NCBI RefSeq assembly: GCF_028307215.1
Contig: NZ_JAQMHV010000001.1
Location: 737,034-801,033 of the forward strand
Direction of reading: 5' to 3'
Source of the DNA: Falsirhodobacter sp. 20TX0035
GTDB taxonomy: Bacteria > Pseudomonadota > Alphaproteobacteria > Rhodobacterales > Rhodobacteraceae
DNA: 64,000 nucleotides
Part shown: positions 55,862 to 64,000 of the stretch, in pieces
Numbering within the stretch: position 1 is the first letter of the stretch
How the letters are laid out: each line of letters opens with the position of its first letter
Notes under the pieces: model-generated
Databases searched by the model: none
The model's input: only the letters and a program-made list of their open reading frames with translations
What the model was told of the DNA's origin: nothing
Translations under genes and position numbers: made by a program

Positions 55862-55943
55862 CCTTCCCTCCGCCGGCGTGATCCGGTTCAGGTTCGACGG
55901 GTTCGCATCGCATCTCAGCCCGAAGGCACCCCGAGGTTCCCTT
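55862..55943 (-). promoter_or_regulatory. TPP riboswitch (thi box) upstream of thiBPQ
   Basis: On the minus strand the conserved TPP aptamer blocks appear in order: CGGGGTGCC, then TTCGGGCTGAGAT, then ACCCGTCGAACCTGA, then CGGATCACGCCGGCGGAGGGA. These are the signature helices and T-loops that bind TPP. The thiB start lies about 40 bp further on. No obvious terminator hairpin with T-run separates them, which suggests control at the ribosome-binding site, as common in Gram-negatives. Confidence 0.95.
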
Positions 55944-56036
55944 CGATCTAGAAGCCGGCCCCCGCCCTGTCCAGCGCGAAACGGGTTTTCCGGCGGGCGC
56001 CTTTGTCTTATGGCTGCGGGGGCAAGGAGATCCGAC

Positions 56037-57146
56037 ATGAGCTTCAACACCTTCGGCCACCTGTTCCGCGTCACCACCTGGGGCGAAAGCCACGGCCCCG
56101 CGCTGGGCGCCACGGTGGACGGCTGCCCCCCCGGCGTGAAGATCGAGGCGTCGGAGATCCAGCACTGGCTGGACCGCCGCAAGCCGGGCACCAGCCGCTT
56201 CACCACCCAGCGGCGCGAGGCGGACGAGGTGAAGATCCTGTCCGGCGTGTTCGAGGGCGTGTCGACCGGCACCCCGATCCAGCTGATGATCGAGAACACG
56301 GACCAGCGGTCCAAGGATTACGGCGACATCGCCACCAGCTTCCGCCCCGGCCATGCCGACCTGGCCTATCATCTGAAATACGGGGTGCGCGATTATCGCG
56401 GTGGCGGTCGATCCTCGGCCCGCGAAACGGCGGCGCGGGTGGCGGCGGGCGGCGTGGCCCGCGCAGCGCTGGCGGCGCTGGTGCCGGACCTGCGGATCAC
56501 CGGGCTGATGGTGCAGATGGGCCCGCACGCTATCGACCGGACCCGCGCCGATCTGGCCGAGGTGGAACGCAACCCCTTCTGGTGCCCTGATCCCGTCATG
56601 GCCGATCACTGGGCCCGGTATCTGGACGACCTGCGCAAGGCGCATGATTCCGTGGGCGCGGTGATCGAGGTCGTGGCCTCGGGCGTGCCGGCGGGATTGG
56701 GCGCGCCGATCTATGGCAAGCTGGACACGGACCTTGCGGCGGCGATGATGTCCATCAACGCCGTAAAGGCGGTGGAGATCGGCGAGGGCATGGCCGCCGC
56801 CACCCTGACCGGCCGCGAAAACGCGGACGAGATGCGGATGGGGACCGACGGCGCGCAGTTCCTGTCGAACCATGCGGGCGGCATCCTGGGCGGGATTTCT
56901 ACCGGGCAGGACGTGGTGGTGCGCTTTGCGGTGAAGCCGACATCCTCGATCCTGACGCCGCGCCAGACGGTGAACCTGGCGGGGGATGAGGTGGATCTGG
57001 TCACCAAGGGCCGGCACGACCCGTGCGTCGGCATTCGCGCCGTTCCGGTGGGGGAGGCGATGATGGCCTGCGTCCTTCTGGACCATCTTCTGCGCGATCG
57101 CGGTCAGACGGGCGGGGTGCGGGGAACGGTTGGCCCGCGCGGGTGA
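56037..57146 (+). CDS. aroC: Chorismate synthase
   Basis: 369 residues. It converts EPSP to chorismate using reduced FMN. Signatures: [18 protein letters not shown] near the N-terminus, the basic [12 protein letters not shown] loop, and [20 protein letters not shown] with [25 protein letters not shown] precedes the ATG at 56037. It is divergent from thiB, with the riboswitch in between. Confidence 0.97.
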   Translation: MSFNTFGHLFRVTTWGESHGPALGATVDGCPPGVKIEASEIQHWLDRRKPGTSRFTTQRREADEVKILSGVFEGVSTGTPIQLMIENTDQRSKDYGDIATSFRPGHADLAYHLKYGVRDYRGGGRSSARETAARVAAGGVARAALAALVPDLRITGLMVQMGPHAIDRTRADLAEVERNPFWCPDPVMADHWARYLDDLRKAHDSVGAVIEVVASGVPAGLGAPIYGKLDTDLAAAMMSINAVKAVEIGEGMAAATLTGRENADEMRMGTDGAQFLSNHAGGILGGISTGQDVVVRFAVKPTSSILTPRQTVNLAGDEVDLVTKGRHDPCVGIRAVPVGEAMMACVLLDHLLRDRGQTGGVRGTVGPRG

Positions 57147-57236
57147 TCAGACAGGTGGACAAGGAATCACGGCGCGGACGGGGAACAAACACAGGGATGT
57201 GACGTTCTCATGTCAGACAGACCAAGGAGAGACTTC

Positions 57237-57533
57237 ATGGCTGATTATCGCAACGACCGTGACCTTGACCGTACCCAACCCAAGACCGTTCGCGCGGAAC
57301 GCTCGGGCAGTTCCATCTTCCTGATCGTGGCCGCCGTCATCGCTCTGCTGGCGATCCTGTGGTTCGCCTTCTCGGGCGGCGACGATGCGACGACGACGGC
57401 CCCGTCGGCCATGCAGGAAGCCCCTGCAACGGCTCCGGCCACGCCGAATGCGACCATGCCGGATGCGGCAGTCACCCCGAACGCCACCGATGGCGTCTCG
57501 CCGCAAGGCGGACCTGCGACGAACGCCCAGTAA
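57237..57533 (+). CDS. Small membrane-anchored hypothetical protein
   Basis: 98 residues. A short polar N-terminus, one membrane helix (SIFLIVAAVIALLAILWFAF) and a C-terminal tail of Ala, Pro, Thr and Asn repeats, low in complexity. The ATG at 57237 has AAGGAGA upstream; an ATG at 57210 would add nine residues without one. I know no function. A strong terminator closes the unit, which indicates a real short transcript. Confidence 0.72.
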   Translation: MADYRNDRDLDRTQPKTVRAERSGSSIFLIVAAVIALLAILWFAFSGGDDATTTAPSAMQEAPATAPATPNATMPDAAVTPNATDGVSPQGGPATNAQ

Positions 57534-57552
57534 GGGCTTAATAATGTGAAAG

Positions 57553-57577
57553 GGGCGGTCTTCGGACCGCCCTTTTT
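57553..57577. terminator. Intrinsic terminator between the small membrane protein gene and pyrF
   Basis: Perfect 8-bp stem GGGCGGTC-TTCG-GACCGCCC with TTTTT on the plus strand. On the minus strand it is followed by CTTTCA, so it may also help end the convergent pyrF transcript, whose stop is at 57579. Confidence 0.92.
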
Positions 57578-57578
57578 C

Positions 57579-58268
57579 TTAGGTCAGTTCGGCCAGAACG
57601 GCACGGGCGGCGGCGGCGGGATCGGCCGCCTGCCAGATCGGGCGCCCGACGACGATGTGGTCCACCCCGTCCACCATGGCCTGCGCGGGTGTCGCCACAC
57701 GCTTCTGGTCGCCCAACGCCGCCCCTGCGGGTCGCACGCCGGGGGTCACGATCAGCTTGCCGCGCGCCTCGGGGAGAGCGCGGATCCGCGCCGCCTCCTG
57801 GGGCGAGGCGATGACGCCGTCCGCCCCGGCCGCCAGCGCGCGGGCCGCGCGTTCCACCGTGATCTCGGCCAAATCGCCGGGCCGGATCAGGTTCGCGTCC
57901 AGATCCGCACGGTCGAGAGAGGTCAGGATCGTCACCGCCAGGATCTTGGTGTCGGTCCCGGCCTTCCCCTCGGCCGCGGCGCGGACCACCTGCGGGTCGC
58001 CATGCACCGTCAGGAAGTCCAGCCCGTGCTGGGCGATGCCACGCACGGCGGCTTCCACCGTGGCGCCGATGTCGAACAGTTTCATGTCAAGGAACACGCG
58101 CTTGCCGCGTTCGTGCTTCAGTTCGTTCGCCAAGGCGAAACCGCCGCCGGTCAGCATGCCCAGCCCGATCTTGTAGAAGGACACCGCGTCCCCCAGACGG
58201 TCGGCCAGGGCCAGACCCTGCACGACGTTGGGCACATCAAGCGCTACGATAAGACGATCGTTGGACAT
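57579..58268 (-). CDS. pyrF: Orotidine 5'-phosphate decarboxylase
   Basis: 229 residues. It makes UMP from OMP. The catalytic DxKxxD set is in FLDMKLFDIGATV, with LIVALDVP at the start, VTILTSLD in the middle and VTPGVRPAG and VDHIVVGRPI closing the phosphate site. The ATG at 58268 follows AGAGGTG. A perfect 23-bp palindrome lies 53 bp upstream, between pyrF and the divergent gene. Confidence 0.96.
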   Translation of the reverse strand: MSNDRLIVALDVPNVVQGLALADRLGDAVSFYKIGLGMLTGGGFALANELKHERGKRVFLDMKLFDIGATVEAAVRGIAQHGLDFLTVHGDPQVVRAAAEGKAGTDTKILAVTILTSLDRADLDANLIRPGDLAEITVERAARALAAGADGVIASPQEAARIRALPEARGKLIVTPGVRPAGAALGDQKRVATPAQAMVDGVDHIVVGRPIWQAADPAAAARAVLAELT

Positions 58269-58320
58269 GGAACACCTCTGGGCTTGGGACGGGCGAGGGG
58301 ATGGGCTGATCCCGTTCATC

Positions 58321-58343
58321 TGTCAACGCTGAAAGCGTTGACA
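58321..58343. promoter_or_regulatory. Perfect 23-bp palindrome in a divergent promoter region
   Basis: The arms TGTCAACGCT (58321-58330) and AGCGTTGACA (58334-58343) are exact reverse complements around GAA. Each arm carries TTGACA, a perfect -35 box, read outward on both strands. It lies between pyrF (-) and an unknown gene (+). It looks like the operator of a dimeric regulator overlapping both promoters; no T-run supports termination. Confidence 0.6.
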
Positions 58344-58364
58344 GCGCGGTGTCCCCGGTGATCC

Positions 58365-59153
58365 ATGGGAAAAAAAGGCGAAGGCATGCAGATCACGATC
58401 ACCCATGACCGGCCCGAAGGCCCCCGCTCCGGCCCGATTGTGGTGGGGTGGTTCCTGACCTCGGACAAGGGGGCGGTGCTGTTCGACCCGCCCGAACGGC
58501 TGGTGCAGCGCCCGCCAAATCGGGGGCACGCGAAGTCCGCCGCGCGGTGCCCGGCGGTGGTGCAGATGGAAAGCCGCTATTTCGTGGTGAAGTGCCCCTA
58601 TGACCTGCATCTGGGCTTCGGGCGGGACGACAAGGGCAAGCCGCATCTGATCAACCGGCTGGGCGCGGCCAGCCCCGTCCGGTCCGGCAAGCTGAACGAG
58701 CTGCTGACCATCGTGAACGAGAATGAATGGCGGTTTCCGGATCGCCCGACCGTGCAGCTGACGTTGCCCTACTGTTTCATCGCGGATGAACTGGTGTATC
58801 TGAACCAGATCGGCACCTTCGCGCATTACCGCTCCGAACCGCTGCCGGGGACGATCTTCGGGGGGCGGTTTCCCATCGACATCTGGCCACGCCCGTTGAT
58901 GTGGGCGTTCGAATGGCATGACACCGCCCGGGACATCGTCCTGAAGCGGGGGGAGCCGTTGTTTTATGTTCAGTTCGAGGGGGAGGGCCCCGACCGCCCG
59001 GTTCAGGTCGTGGAGGTCGAACGCACTGAGGAGCTGTCGGGGTATCTGGAGAAGATCTCGGGGGTGGTGAACTACGTCAACCAGACCTTCTCCCTCTTCA
59101 AGGCGGCGGAAGCGTTACGTCCGCCGGCCCTGGTCGTTACGAAGAAACGTTAG
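58365..59153 (+). CDS. Uncharacterised protein
   Basis: 262 residues, apparently cytosolic, with no signal peptide or membrane helix. Distinct stretches are PNRGHAKSAARCPAVVQMES, FVVKCPYDLHLGF, and WPRPLMWAFEWHDTARDIVL. It has two cysteines in the first third. I do not recognise the family with certainty. Start ATG at 58365; an ATG at 58386 (MQITITHDRP) is an equally possible start. It is divergent from pyrF and its end overlaps a small convergent gene by 4 bp. Confidence 0.75.
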   Translation: MGKKGEGMQITITHDRPEGPRSGPIVVGWFLTSDKGAVLFDPPERLVQRPPNRGHAKSAARCPAVVQMESRYFVVKCPYDLHLGFGRDDKGKPHLINRLGAASPVRSGKLNELLTIVNENEWRFPDRPTVQLTLPYCFIADELVYLNQIGTFAHYRSEPLPGTIFGGRFPIDIWPRPLMWAFEWHDTARDIVLKRGEPLFYVQFEGEGPDRPVQVVEVERTEELSGYLEKISGVVNYVNQTFSLFKAAEALRPPALVVTKKR

Positions 59154-59383
59154 GCGGCCGTGTCGAAGCGCGGTGCCGTCACGCGGGCGGCGTAGAGGGA
59201 TTTCGCGCTGTCCAGAAGGCGCTGGCGCAGGTTTTCCCCGTTCGACGGTTCCGCCGTGCGGATGTGGACCTCAAACGGAACGGGACGTCCCTCTTCCTTC
59301 ACAAGAAGGGTGATCATCGCTTCGACCTGACCGAAGTCGCGGGCATAGCGGGCATGTTCAATCTCGGCAGACAAAATACGCAT
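59150..59383 (-). CDS. Small uncharacterised protein
   Basis: 77 residues: [20 protein letters not shown] and an [16 protein letters not shown] helix towards the C-terminus. I know no family. The ATG at 59383 is chosen because AAGGAC lies 7 bp upstream; an ATG at 59401 would add six residues without a ribosome-binding site. It is divergent from clpB and overlaps the preceding gene tail to tail by 4 bp. Confidence 0.6.
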   Translation of the reverse strand: MRILSAEIEHARYARDFGQVEAMITLLVKEEGRPVPFEVHIRTAEPSNGENLRQRLLDSAKSLYAARVTAPRFDTAA

Positions 59384-59486
59384 GGCAGTGTCCTTGGTCA
59401 TTTCAGGGTGTCAACCACCTTTTTTGGATTTTGTTCCCGATCGGCGAAAACTGTTGCATTCACGCCGTGGTGAGGCGGGGCAGCAT

Positions 59487-59515
59487 CTTGAAACCGTTAC
59501 AAGGACTGCGCATTT
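59487..59515 (+). promoter_or_regulatory. Heat-shock (RpoH/sigma-32) promoter of clpB
   Basis: CTTGAAA (59487-59493), an exact sigma-32 -35 element, is followed after 14 bp by GCGCATTT (59508-59515), a near match to CCCCATNT. It lies 80 bp upstream of the clpB start. clpB is a classic heat-shock gene. Confidence 0.7.
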
Positions 59516-59595
59516 TCCGGACAGAGACCCGCCAATGGGCGCGCCGCAACCGGGCGTCGACGGACGGGGGCTTTGTGAAAAGGAGAAGACAACCG

Positions 59596-62205
59596 ATGAA
59601 TTTGGAAAAGTTCACGGAGCGGTCGCGCGGATTTCTTCAGGCGGCCCAGACCATCGCGATGCGGGAAAGCCACCAGCGGCTTGCGCCCGAACATCTGCTG
59701 AAAGCCCTGATGGACGACGATCAGGGGCTGGCATCGAACCTGATCGCCCGGGCGGGCGGTGAACCGGCCCGCGTGGTTGAGGCGGTCGAAGCCTCCATCG
59801 GCAAGCTGCCGAAGGTGTCGGGTGACGCCCAGCCCTTCATGGACCCGGCACTCGTCCGCGTTCTGGACGAGGCCGAGAAGGTCGCCAAGAAAGCCGGTGA
59901 CAGCTTCATCCCGGTGGAACGCGTGCTGACCGCGCTGGTTCTGGTGTCCTCCAAGGCCAAGGAGGCGCTGGTGGCGGGCGGCGTGTCGGCGCAGACCCTG
60001 AACAGCGCGATCAACGATATCCGCAAGGGCCGGACGGCCGATAGCGCGAGTGCCGAAGACAGCTTTGACGCGCTGAAGAAATACGCCCGCGACCTGACCG
60101 AGTCCGCGGAGCAGGGCAAGATCGACCCGATCATCGGCCGCGACGACGAGATCCGCCGCACGATGCAGGTGCTGAGCCGCCGCACCAAGAACAACCCCGT
60201 TCTGATCGGGGAGCCGGGCGTGGGCAAGACCGCCATCGCCGAAGGCCTCGCCCTGCGGATCGTGGACGGCGACGTGCCGGAATCCCTGCGCAACAAGCGT
60301 CTGATGGCGCTGGACATGGGCGCGCTGATCGCCGGTGCGAAGTATCGCGGTGAGTTCGAGGAGCGGCTGAAGGCTATCCTGAAGGAGATCGAAGGCGCCG
60401 CGGGCGAAATCATCCTGTTCATCGACGAAATGCACACGCTGGTCGGTGCCGGGAAGGCCGATGGCGCGATGGATGCCGCGAACCTGATCAAGCCTGCACT
60501 GGCGCGGGGTGAGTTGCATTGCGTCGGTGCCACCACGCTGGATGAATACCGCAAGTATGTTGAAAAGGATGCGGCCCTTGCCCGCCGGTTCCAGCCGGTG
60601 ATGGTGGAGGAGCCGACCGTGGAGGACACCATCTCCATCCTCCGCGGGATCAAGGAGAAGTACGAGCTGCACCACGGGGTGCGGATCAGCGACTCTGCCC
60701 TGGTGGCGGCAGCGACGCTGTCGCATCGGTATATTACCGACCGATTCCTGCCGGACAAGGCGATCGACTTGGTGGACGAGGCCGCCTCCCGTCTGCGGAT
60801 GGAGGTGGATTCGAAGCCGGAGGAACTCGACGCGCTGGATCGCCAGATCCTGCAGATGCAGATCGAGCAGGAGGCCCTGAAGAAGGAGGACGACGCCGCC
60901 AGCGTCGACCGTCTGGAACGGCTGGAAAAGGATCTGGGCGACCTGCGTGACCGCGCGGCGACCATGGCCGCCAAGTGGCAGGCTGAACGGGACAAGCTGC
61001 AAGCCTCGCGCAACACGCAGGAACAGCTGGACCGGGCGCGGGCCGAGCTGGACGTCGCCAAGCGGGAGGGCAACTTCGCCAAGGCGGGCGAGCTGCAATA
61101 CGGCACCATCCCGGGGCTGGAGAAGCAGTTGGCTGAGGCTGAGGCGGGTGACGGGCTGATGGTGGAGGAAGCCGTCCGCCCCGAGCAGATCGCCGAGGTG
61201 GTGGAGCGCTGGACCGGCATCCCGACCAGCAAGATGCTGGAAGGCGAGCGTGAGAAGCTGTTGAAGATGGAGGACGAGCTGGGTCGCCGGGTCGTCGGTC
61301 AGCGTCAGGCGGTGACCGCCGTGGCCAATGCCGTTCGCCGTGCGCGGGCGGGCCTGAACGACGAAAACCGTCCCTTGGGCAGCTTCCTGTTCCTTGGACC
61401 GACCGGCGTCGGGAAGACGGAGCTGACGAAGGCCGTGGCGGAATACCTCTTCAACGACGATCAGGCGATGGTCCGCGTCGACATGTCGGAGTTCATGGAG
61501 AAGCACGCCGTCGCCCGTCTGATCGGCGCGCCCCCCGGCTATGTCGGCTATGACGAAGGCGGGGTGCTGACCGAGGCCGTCCGCCGCCGCCCCTATCAGG
61601 TCGTGCTGTTCGACGAGGTGGAGAAGGCGCATCCGGATGTGTTCAACGTTCTGCTGCAGGTTCTGGACGATGGCGTTCTGACCGACGGTCAGGGCCGCCG
61701 GGTGGACTTCAAGCAGACGCTGATCGTGCTGACCTCCAACCTTGGCGCGCATGCGCTGAGCGTTCTGCCGGACGGGGGCGATTCCACGGCGGCGCGGGCG
61801 GCGGTGATGGACGCGGTGCGCGGGCACTTCCGGCCCGAGTTCCTGAACCGTCTGGACGAGACGATCATCTTCGACCGTCTGGGCCGGGCCGACATGGGCG
61901 GCATCGTCGACATCCAGCTTCGCCGGCTGGAAGCGCGTCTGGCGCAGCGCAAGATCGTGCTGGATCTGGATCAGGCGGCCAAGGACTGGCTGGCGGATGA
62001 AGGCTACGATCCCGTCTTCGGCGCGCGTCCCCTGAAACGGGTGATCCAGCGCCACATTCAGGACCCGCTGGCCGAGATGATCCTGGCCGGTGACGTGGTG
62101 GACGGCGCCGTGATCCATGTCAGCGCGGGCCCCGAGGGGCTGATCATCGGCGACCGCGTCTCCTCCTCCCGCAGGGAGAAGCCGCTGGACGCGGTGGTGC
62201 ACTAA
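59596..62205 (+). CDS. clpB: ATP-dependent chaperone ClpB
   Basis: 869 residues, the disaggregase that works with DnaK. N domain (1-145), AAA1 with Walker A GEPGVGKT at 205-212, the long coiled-coil M domain (about 405-525), AAA2 with GPTGVGKT at 601-608, pore loops [10 protein letters not shown] and GYVGYDEGG, and the C-terminal [22 protein letters not shown]. The ATG at 59596 follows AAAGGAGAAG; longer in-frame starts are not family-like. A sigma-32-type promoter lies upstream. Confidence 0.97.
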   Translation: MNLEKFTERSRGFLQAAQTIAMRESHQRLAPEHLLKALMDDDQGLASNLIARAGGEPARVVEAVEASIGKLPKVSGDAQPFMDPALVRVLDEAEKVAKKAGDSFIPVERVLTALVLVSSKAKEALVAGGVSAQTLNSAINDIRKGRTADSASAEDSFDALKKYARDLTESAEQGKIDPIIGRDDEIRRTMQVLSRRTKNNPVLIGEPGVGKTAIAEGLALRIVDGDVPESLRNKRLMALDMGALIAGAKYRGEFEERLKAILKEIEGAAGEIILFIDEMHTLVGAGKADGAMDAANLIKPALARGELHCVGATTLDEYRKYVEKDAALARRFQPVMVEEPTVEDTISILRGIKEKYELHHGVRISDSALVAAATLSHRYITDRFLPDKAIDLVDEAASRLRMEVDSKPEELDALDRQILQMQIEQEALKKEDDAASVDRLERLEKDLGDLRDRAATMAAKWQAERDKLQASRNTQEQLDRARAELDVAKREGNFAKAGELQYGTIPGLEKQLAEAEAGDGLMVEEAVRPEQIAEVVERWTGIPTSKMLEGEREKLLKMEDELGRRVVGQRQAVTAVANAVRRARAGLNDENRPLGSFLFLGPTGVGKTELTKAVAEYLFNDDQAMVRVDMSEFMEKHAVARLIGAPPGYVGYDEGGVLTEAVRRRPYQVVLFDEVEKAHPDVFNVLLQVLDDGVLTDGQGRRVDFKQTLIVLTSNLGAHALSVLPDGGDSTAARAAVMDAVRGHFRPEFLNRLDETIIFDRLGRADMGGIVDIQLRRLEARLAQRKIVLDLDQAAKDWLADEGYDPVFGARPLKRVIQRHIQDPLAEMILAGDVVDGAVIHVSAGPEGLIIGDRVSSSRREKPLDAVVH

Positions 62206-62212
62206 ACGCATG

Positions 62213-62234
62213 GGGCGCGGAGCGATCCGCGCCC
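62213..62234 (+). terminator. Hairpin after clpB, probable terminator
   Basis: Perfect 9-bp stem GGGCGCGGA / TCCGCGCCC with a GCGA tetraloop, 7 bp after the clpB stop. The following TACGCATTT has only a weak T-run, so termination may be partial or Rho-assisted. Confidence 0.6.
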
Positions 62235-62307
62235 TACGCATTTGTGAGGCGAATTTCCTTGGTCCTTGGCCATTTTCAGCCAACATCAGACAAAAGGGAG
62301 GACGCCC

Positions 62308-63210
62308 ATGTTCCGCAATGATCTGAAATGGTCCGATGTGACCCCAAAGGCCCAGTTCCTGAACCGCCGGCAGATCATGGCGGGCGGGGTGGCGGGCGCG
62401 GCTGCCATGATGGCGCAGGGTGCCTTCGCCGCGGGCTACTCGACCTCGGAAAAACAGAACACGTTCGAAGAGATCACCAACTACAACAACTTCTACGAGT
62501 TCGGCCTGGACAAGACCGACCCGGCGCAGAACGCGGGACAGCTGACGGTCGATCCCTGGTCCGTCCAGATCGACGGGCTGGTGGATCGGCCGGGCACCTA
62601 CGATCTGGCCGACGTCCTGAAGATGGGCCCGATCGAGGAGCGGATCTATCGGCTGCGCTGCGTGGAAGCGTGGTCGATGGTGATTCCATGGAATGGCTTC
62701 CAGCTGTCGCACCTCCTCAACAAGGTGGGGGTGCAGTCTGGCGCCCGCTATGTCGCCTTCCAGACCCTGCAGCGCCCGTCCGAGATGCCGGGCCAGCGTC
62801 AGGGCTTCCTCGACTGGCCCTATCGCGAAGGCCTGAGGCTGGACGAGGCGATGCATCCGCTGACCCTGATGGCCACGGGCCTGTATGGAGAGGAGTTGCC
62901 GAAGCAGAACGGCGCGCCGATCCGTCTGGTCGTTCCGTGGAAATACGGCTTCAAGTCGATCAAGAGCGTGGTGCGCATCAGCCTCGTGGCCGATCAGCCG
63001 GACACGACGTGGAAGCAGACCAACTATCGCGAATACGGCTTCTACGCCAACGTGAACCCGAACGTCAGCCATCCCCGCTGGTCTCAGGCGACCGAACGGC
63101 GGATCGGGGGCGGCCTGTTCAACAGCCGTCAGGACACGATCATGTTCAACGGCTACGGCGATCAGGTGGCCGGCCTTTACAAGGGGCAGGACCTGTCGAG
63201 GGATTACTGA
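62308..63210 (+). CDS. msrP: Protein-methionine-sulfoxide reductase catalytic subunit MsrP
   Basis: 300 residues. Periplasmic molybdopterin enzyme that repairs methionine sulfoxide in envelope proteins. A Tat signal ([23 protein letters not shown], arginines at 20-21), then the sulfite-oxidase-type domain with Cys118 ([15 protein letters not shown]) as the molybdenum ligand and [13 protein letters not shown]. The ATG at 62308 follows GGGAGG. The stop is directly followed by msrQ. Confidence 0.96.
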   Translation: MFRNDLKWSDVTPKAQFLNRRQIMAGGVAGAAAMMAQGAFAAGYSTSEKQNTFEEITNYNNFYEFGLDKTDPAQNAGQLTVDPWSVQIDGLVDRPGTYDLADVLKMGPIEERIYRLRCVEAWSMVIPWNGFQLSHLLNKVGVQSGARYVAFQTLQRPSEMPGQRQGFLDWPYREGLRLDEAMHPLTLMATGLYGEELPKQNGAPIRLVVPWKYGFKSIKSVVRISLVADQPDTTWKQTNYREYGFYANVNPNVSHPRWSQATERRIGGGLFNSRQDTIMFNGYGDQVAGLYKGQDLSRDY

Positions 63211-63807
63211 GTGCAGGCCCTTCAGAATGCCTTGCGCCGTGTCCCGCCCTGGGCGGTCTATCTGCTGGGACTGATCCCGCTGGCCTGGCTGGTCACGCGC
63301 GGCGTGCTGGGCGATCTGGGCGTGGATCCCGTGCGAACGGTGGAACACGATCTGGGCCTGCGCGCGCTGCAATGGATCGTGGCGGGGCTGGCGATCAGCC
63401 CCTTGCGTTGGCTGACCGGGATCAACCTTGTCCGGTTCCGGCGGGCGGTGGGGTTGGTCGCGTTCTTCTATGCGATGCTGCACCTGTCGGCCTGGCTGTT
63501 TCTGGACATCCAGCTGAACTGGTCGCAGGCGTGGAGCGACATTCTCCGGCGGCCCTACATCACGATCGGGATGCTGGCGCTTCTTCTTCTGGTGCCACTG
63601 GCCGCGACCTCCAACAACCGGTCGATCCGGTGGCTGAAGGCGCGCTGGCAGAAGCTGCATCATCTTGTCTATGTGGCGGCGGTGGCGGGGGGGCTGCACT
63701 ACCTTCTGGTGGGAAAGGTCTGGATCGGGGAGGCCCTGATCTACTTCACCGCCATCGTGATTCTGCTGGCGCTTCGGGCCACGCACCGGGCCTTCAGCTG
63801 GCCGTAA
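63211..63807 (+). CDS. msrQ: Protein-methionine-sulfoxide reductase heme-binding subunit MsrQ
   Basis: 198 residues, six predicted membrane helices, b-type heme protein that feeds electrons from the respiratory chain (quinones) or flavin to MsrP. Conserved elements are YAMLHLSAWLFLD, the KLHHLVYVAAVAGGLHYLL helix with heme-ligand histidines, and ITIGMLALLLL. GTG start at 63211, immediately after the msrP stop (no gap), so translation is coupled. Confidence 0.94.
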   Translation: MQALQNALRRVPPWAVYLLGLIPLAWLVTRGVLGDLGVDPVRTVEHDLGLRALQWIVAGLAISPLRWLTGINLVRFRRAVGLVAFFYAMLHLSAWLFLDIQLNWSQAWSDILRRPYITIGMLALLLLVPLAATSNNRSIRWLKARWQKLHHLVYVAAVAGGLHYLLVGKVWIGEALIYFTAIVILLALRATHRAFSWP

Positions 63808-63900
63808 GCTACCACATAGTGTTCAGGACCGCTTCTTATACTACATGTGGTGCTGATTAACTTTTCTGCAGCCTGTCGCACGATTTTCGCATTTTCTCTC

Positions 63901-63929
63901 TTGCGGGTTCGTCTGAGTCTCCGTAGATA
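63901..63929 (+). promoter_or_regulatory. Strong promoter candidate at the right edge, possibly of an rRNA operon
   Basis: TTGCGG (63901-63906) and TAGATA (63924-63929) are separated by exactly 17 bp. A C-rich discriminator (CCGCCTCACCGA) and a GTCTCCG/CGGAGAC repeat (63917-63923 and 63944-63950) follow. No ORF covers 63808-64000, and the last bases (TTGTTGACTGTGGAA) look like further leader. This layout resembles rrn leaders of the group, but no rRNA sequence is inside the window. Confidence 0.45.
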
Positions 63930-64000
63930 CCGCCTCACCGAAGCGGAGACGCTTGGGACGGAAGGCGGCGGACGGGAACGGAAGCTTGTTGACTGTGGAA

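Noticed and set aside
59497..63786. 1429-codon minus-strand ORF opposite clpB and msrP
   Set aside because: It mirrors genuine plus-strand genes; long antisense frames arise from GC-rich third codon positions. No domain is recognisable.
63812..63851. ACCACA...TGTGGT repeat after msrQ as a terminator
   Set aside because: A 2-nt bulge, a 19-nt loop and only a distant T-run make it weak; the msrQ 3' end is left unassigned.
1..64000. Mobile elements, prophage, CRISPR or defence islands
   Set aside because: No transposase, integrase, phage structural gene, direct-repeat array, cas gene or restriction system was seen anywhere in the window.

Overview
This window reads as a chromosomal segment of a Rhodobacteraceae-type alphaproteobacterium. 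The grounds are a RegB/RegA redox two-component pair with HvrA and AhcY beside it, AddAB instead of RecBCD, a zinc-free 41-residue L36, an HslV with an N-terminal propeptide, a cytochrome bc1 operon, GANTC-rich origin DNA and GC-rich codon use. I name no genus. I see no IS element, prophage, CRISPR array or transposase. Almost everything is housekeeping or core physiology, densely packed.

The left end is the replication and segregation zone. A perfect 16-bp ParB-binding site (parS) lies on the start codons of mnmG at 78-93. It is followed by mnmE, rho and hemJ (all -), then a gene-free stretch at 3230-3645 with the marks of oriC: four DnaA boxes, an AT-rich tract with 3-nt periodicity and nine GANTC sites. 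To the right come maf-aroE-coaE-dnaQ (+, overlapping), secB and fxsA (-), a Tim44-like gene, smr, a DUF2938 membrane protein, hslU, a PNPOx-like gene, hslV and trxA.

From 12.3 to 17.3 kb a + strand block (rfbCBDA for dTDP-rhamnose, an SDR, metF) is wedged between the - strand genes trxA and addA. From 27 back to 17.3 kb a - strand series carries a PAS protein with a CtrA-type site upstream, a fused TsaE-AmgK protein, MurU, AddB and AddA. Around 27-32 kb are regB, regA, hvrA, an HD hydrolase, a secreted hypothetical protein and ahcY. A TetR-MFP-RND efflux operon follows (32-37 kb), then aroQ, otsA, otsB, an SDR, treZ, amn and an HU gene.

The right part carries an EamA transporter, dinB, an N-formylglutamate amidohydrolase family gene, tRNA-Val(GAC), rpmJ, a flippase-like membrane protein, TerC, a compact petABC operon, thiBPQ under a TPP riboswitch, aroC, pyrF, small unknown genes, clpB with a sigma-32-type promoter, and msrPQ. 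The last 100 bases look like a strong promoter facing out of the window, possibly that of an rRNA operon.

The most informative content is the oriC/parS neighbourhood and several cis elements: the CtrA site, a start-codon-covering hairpin, a perfect 23-bp palindrome, and a terminator abutting smr. No convincing new defence or accessory system is present.
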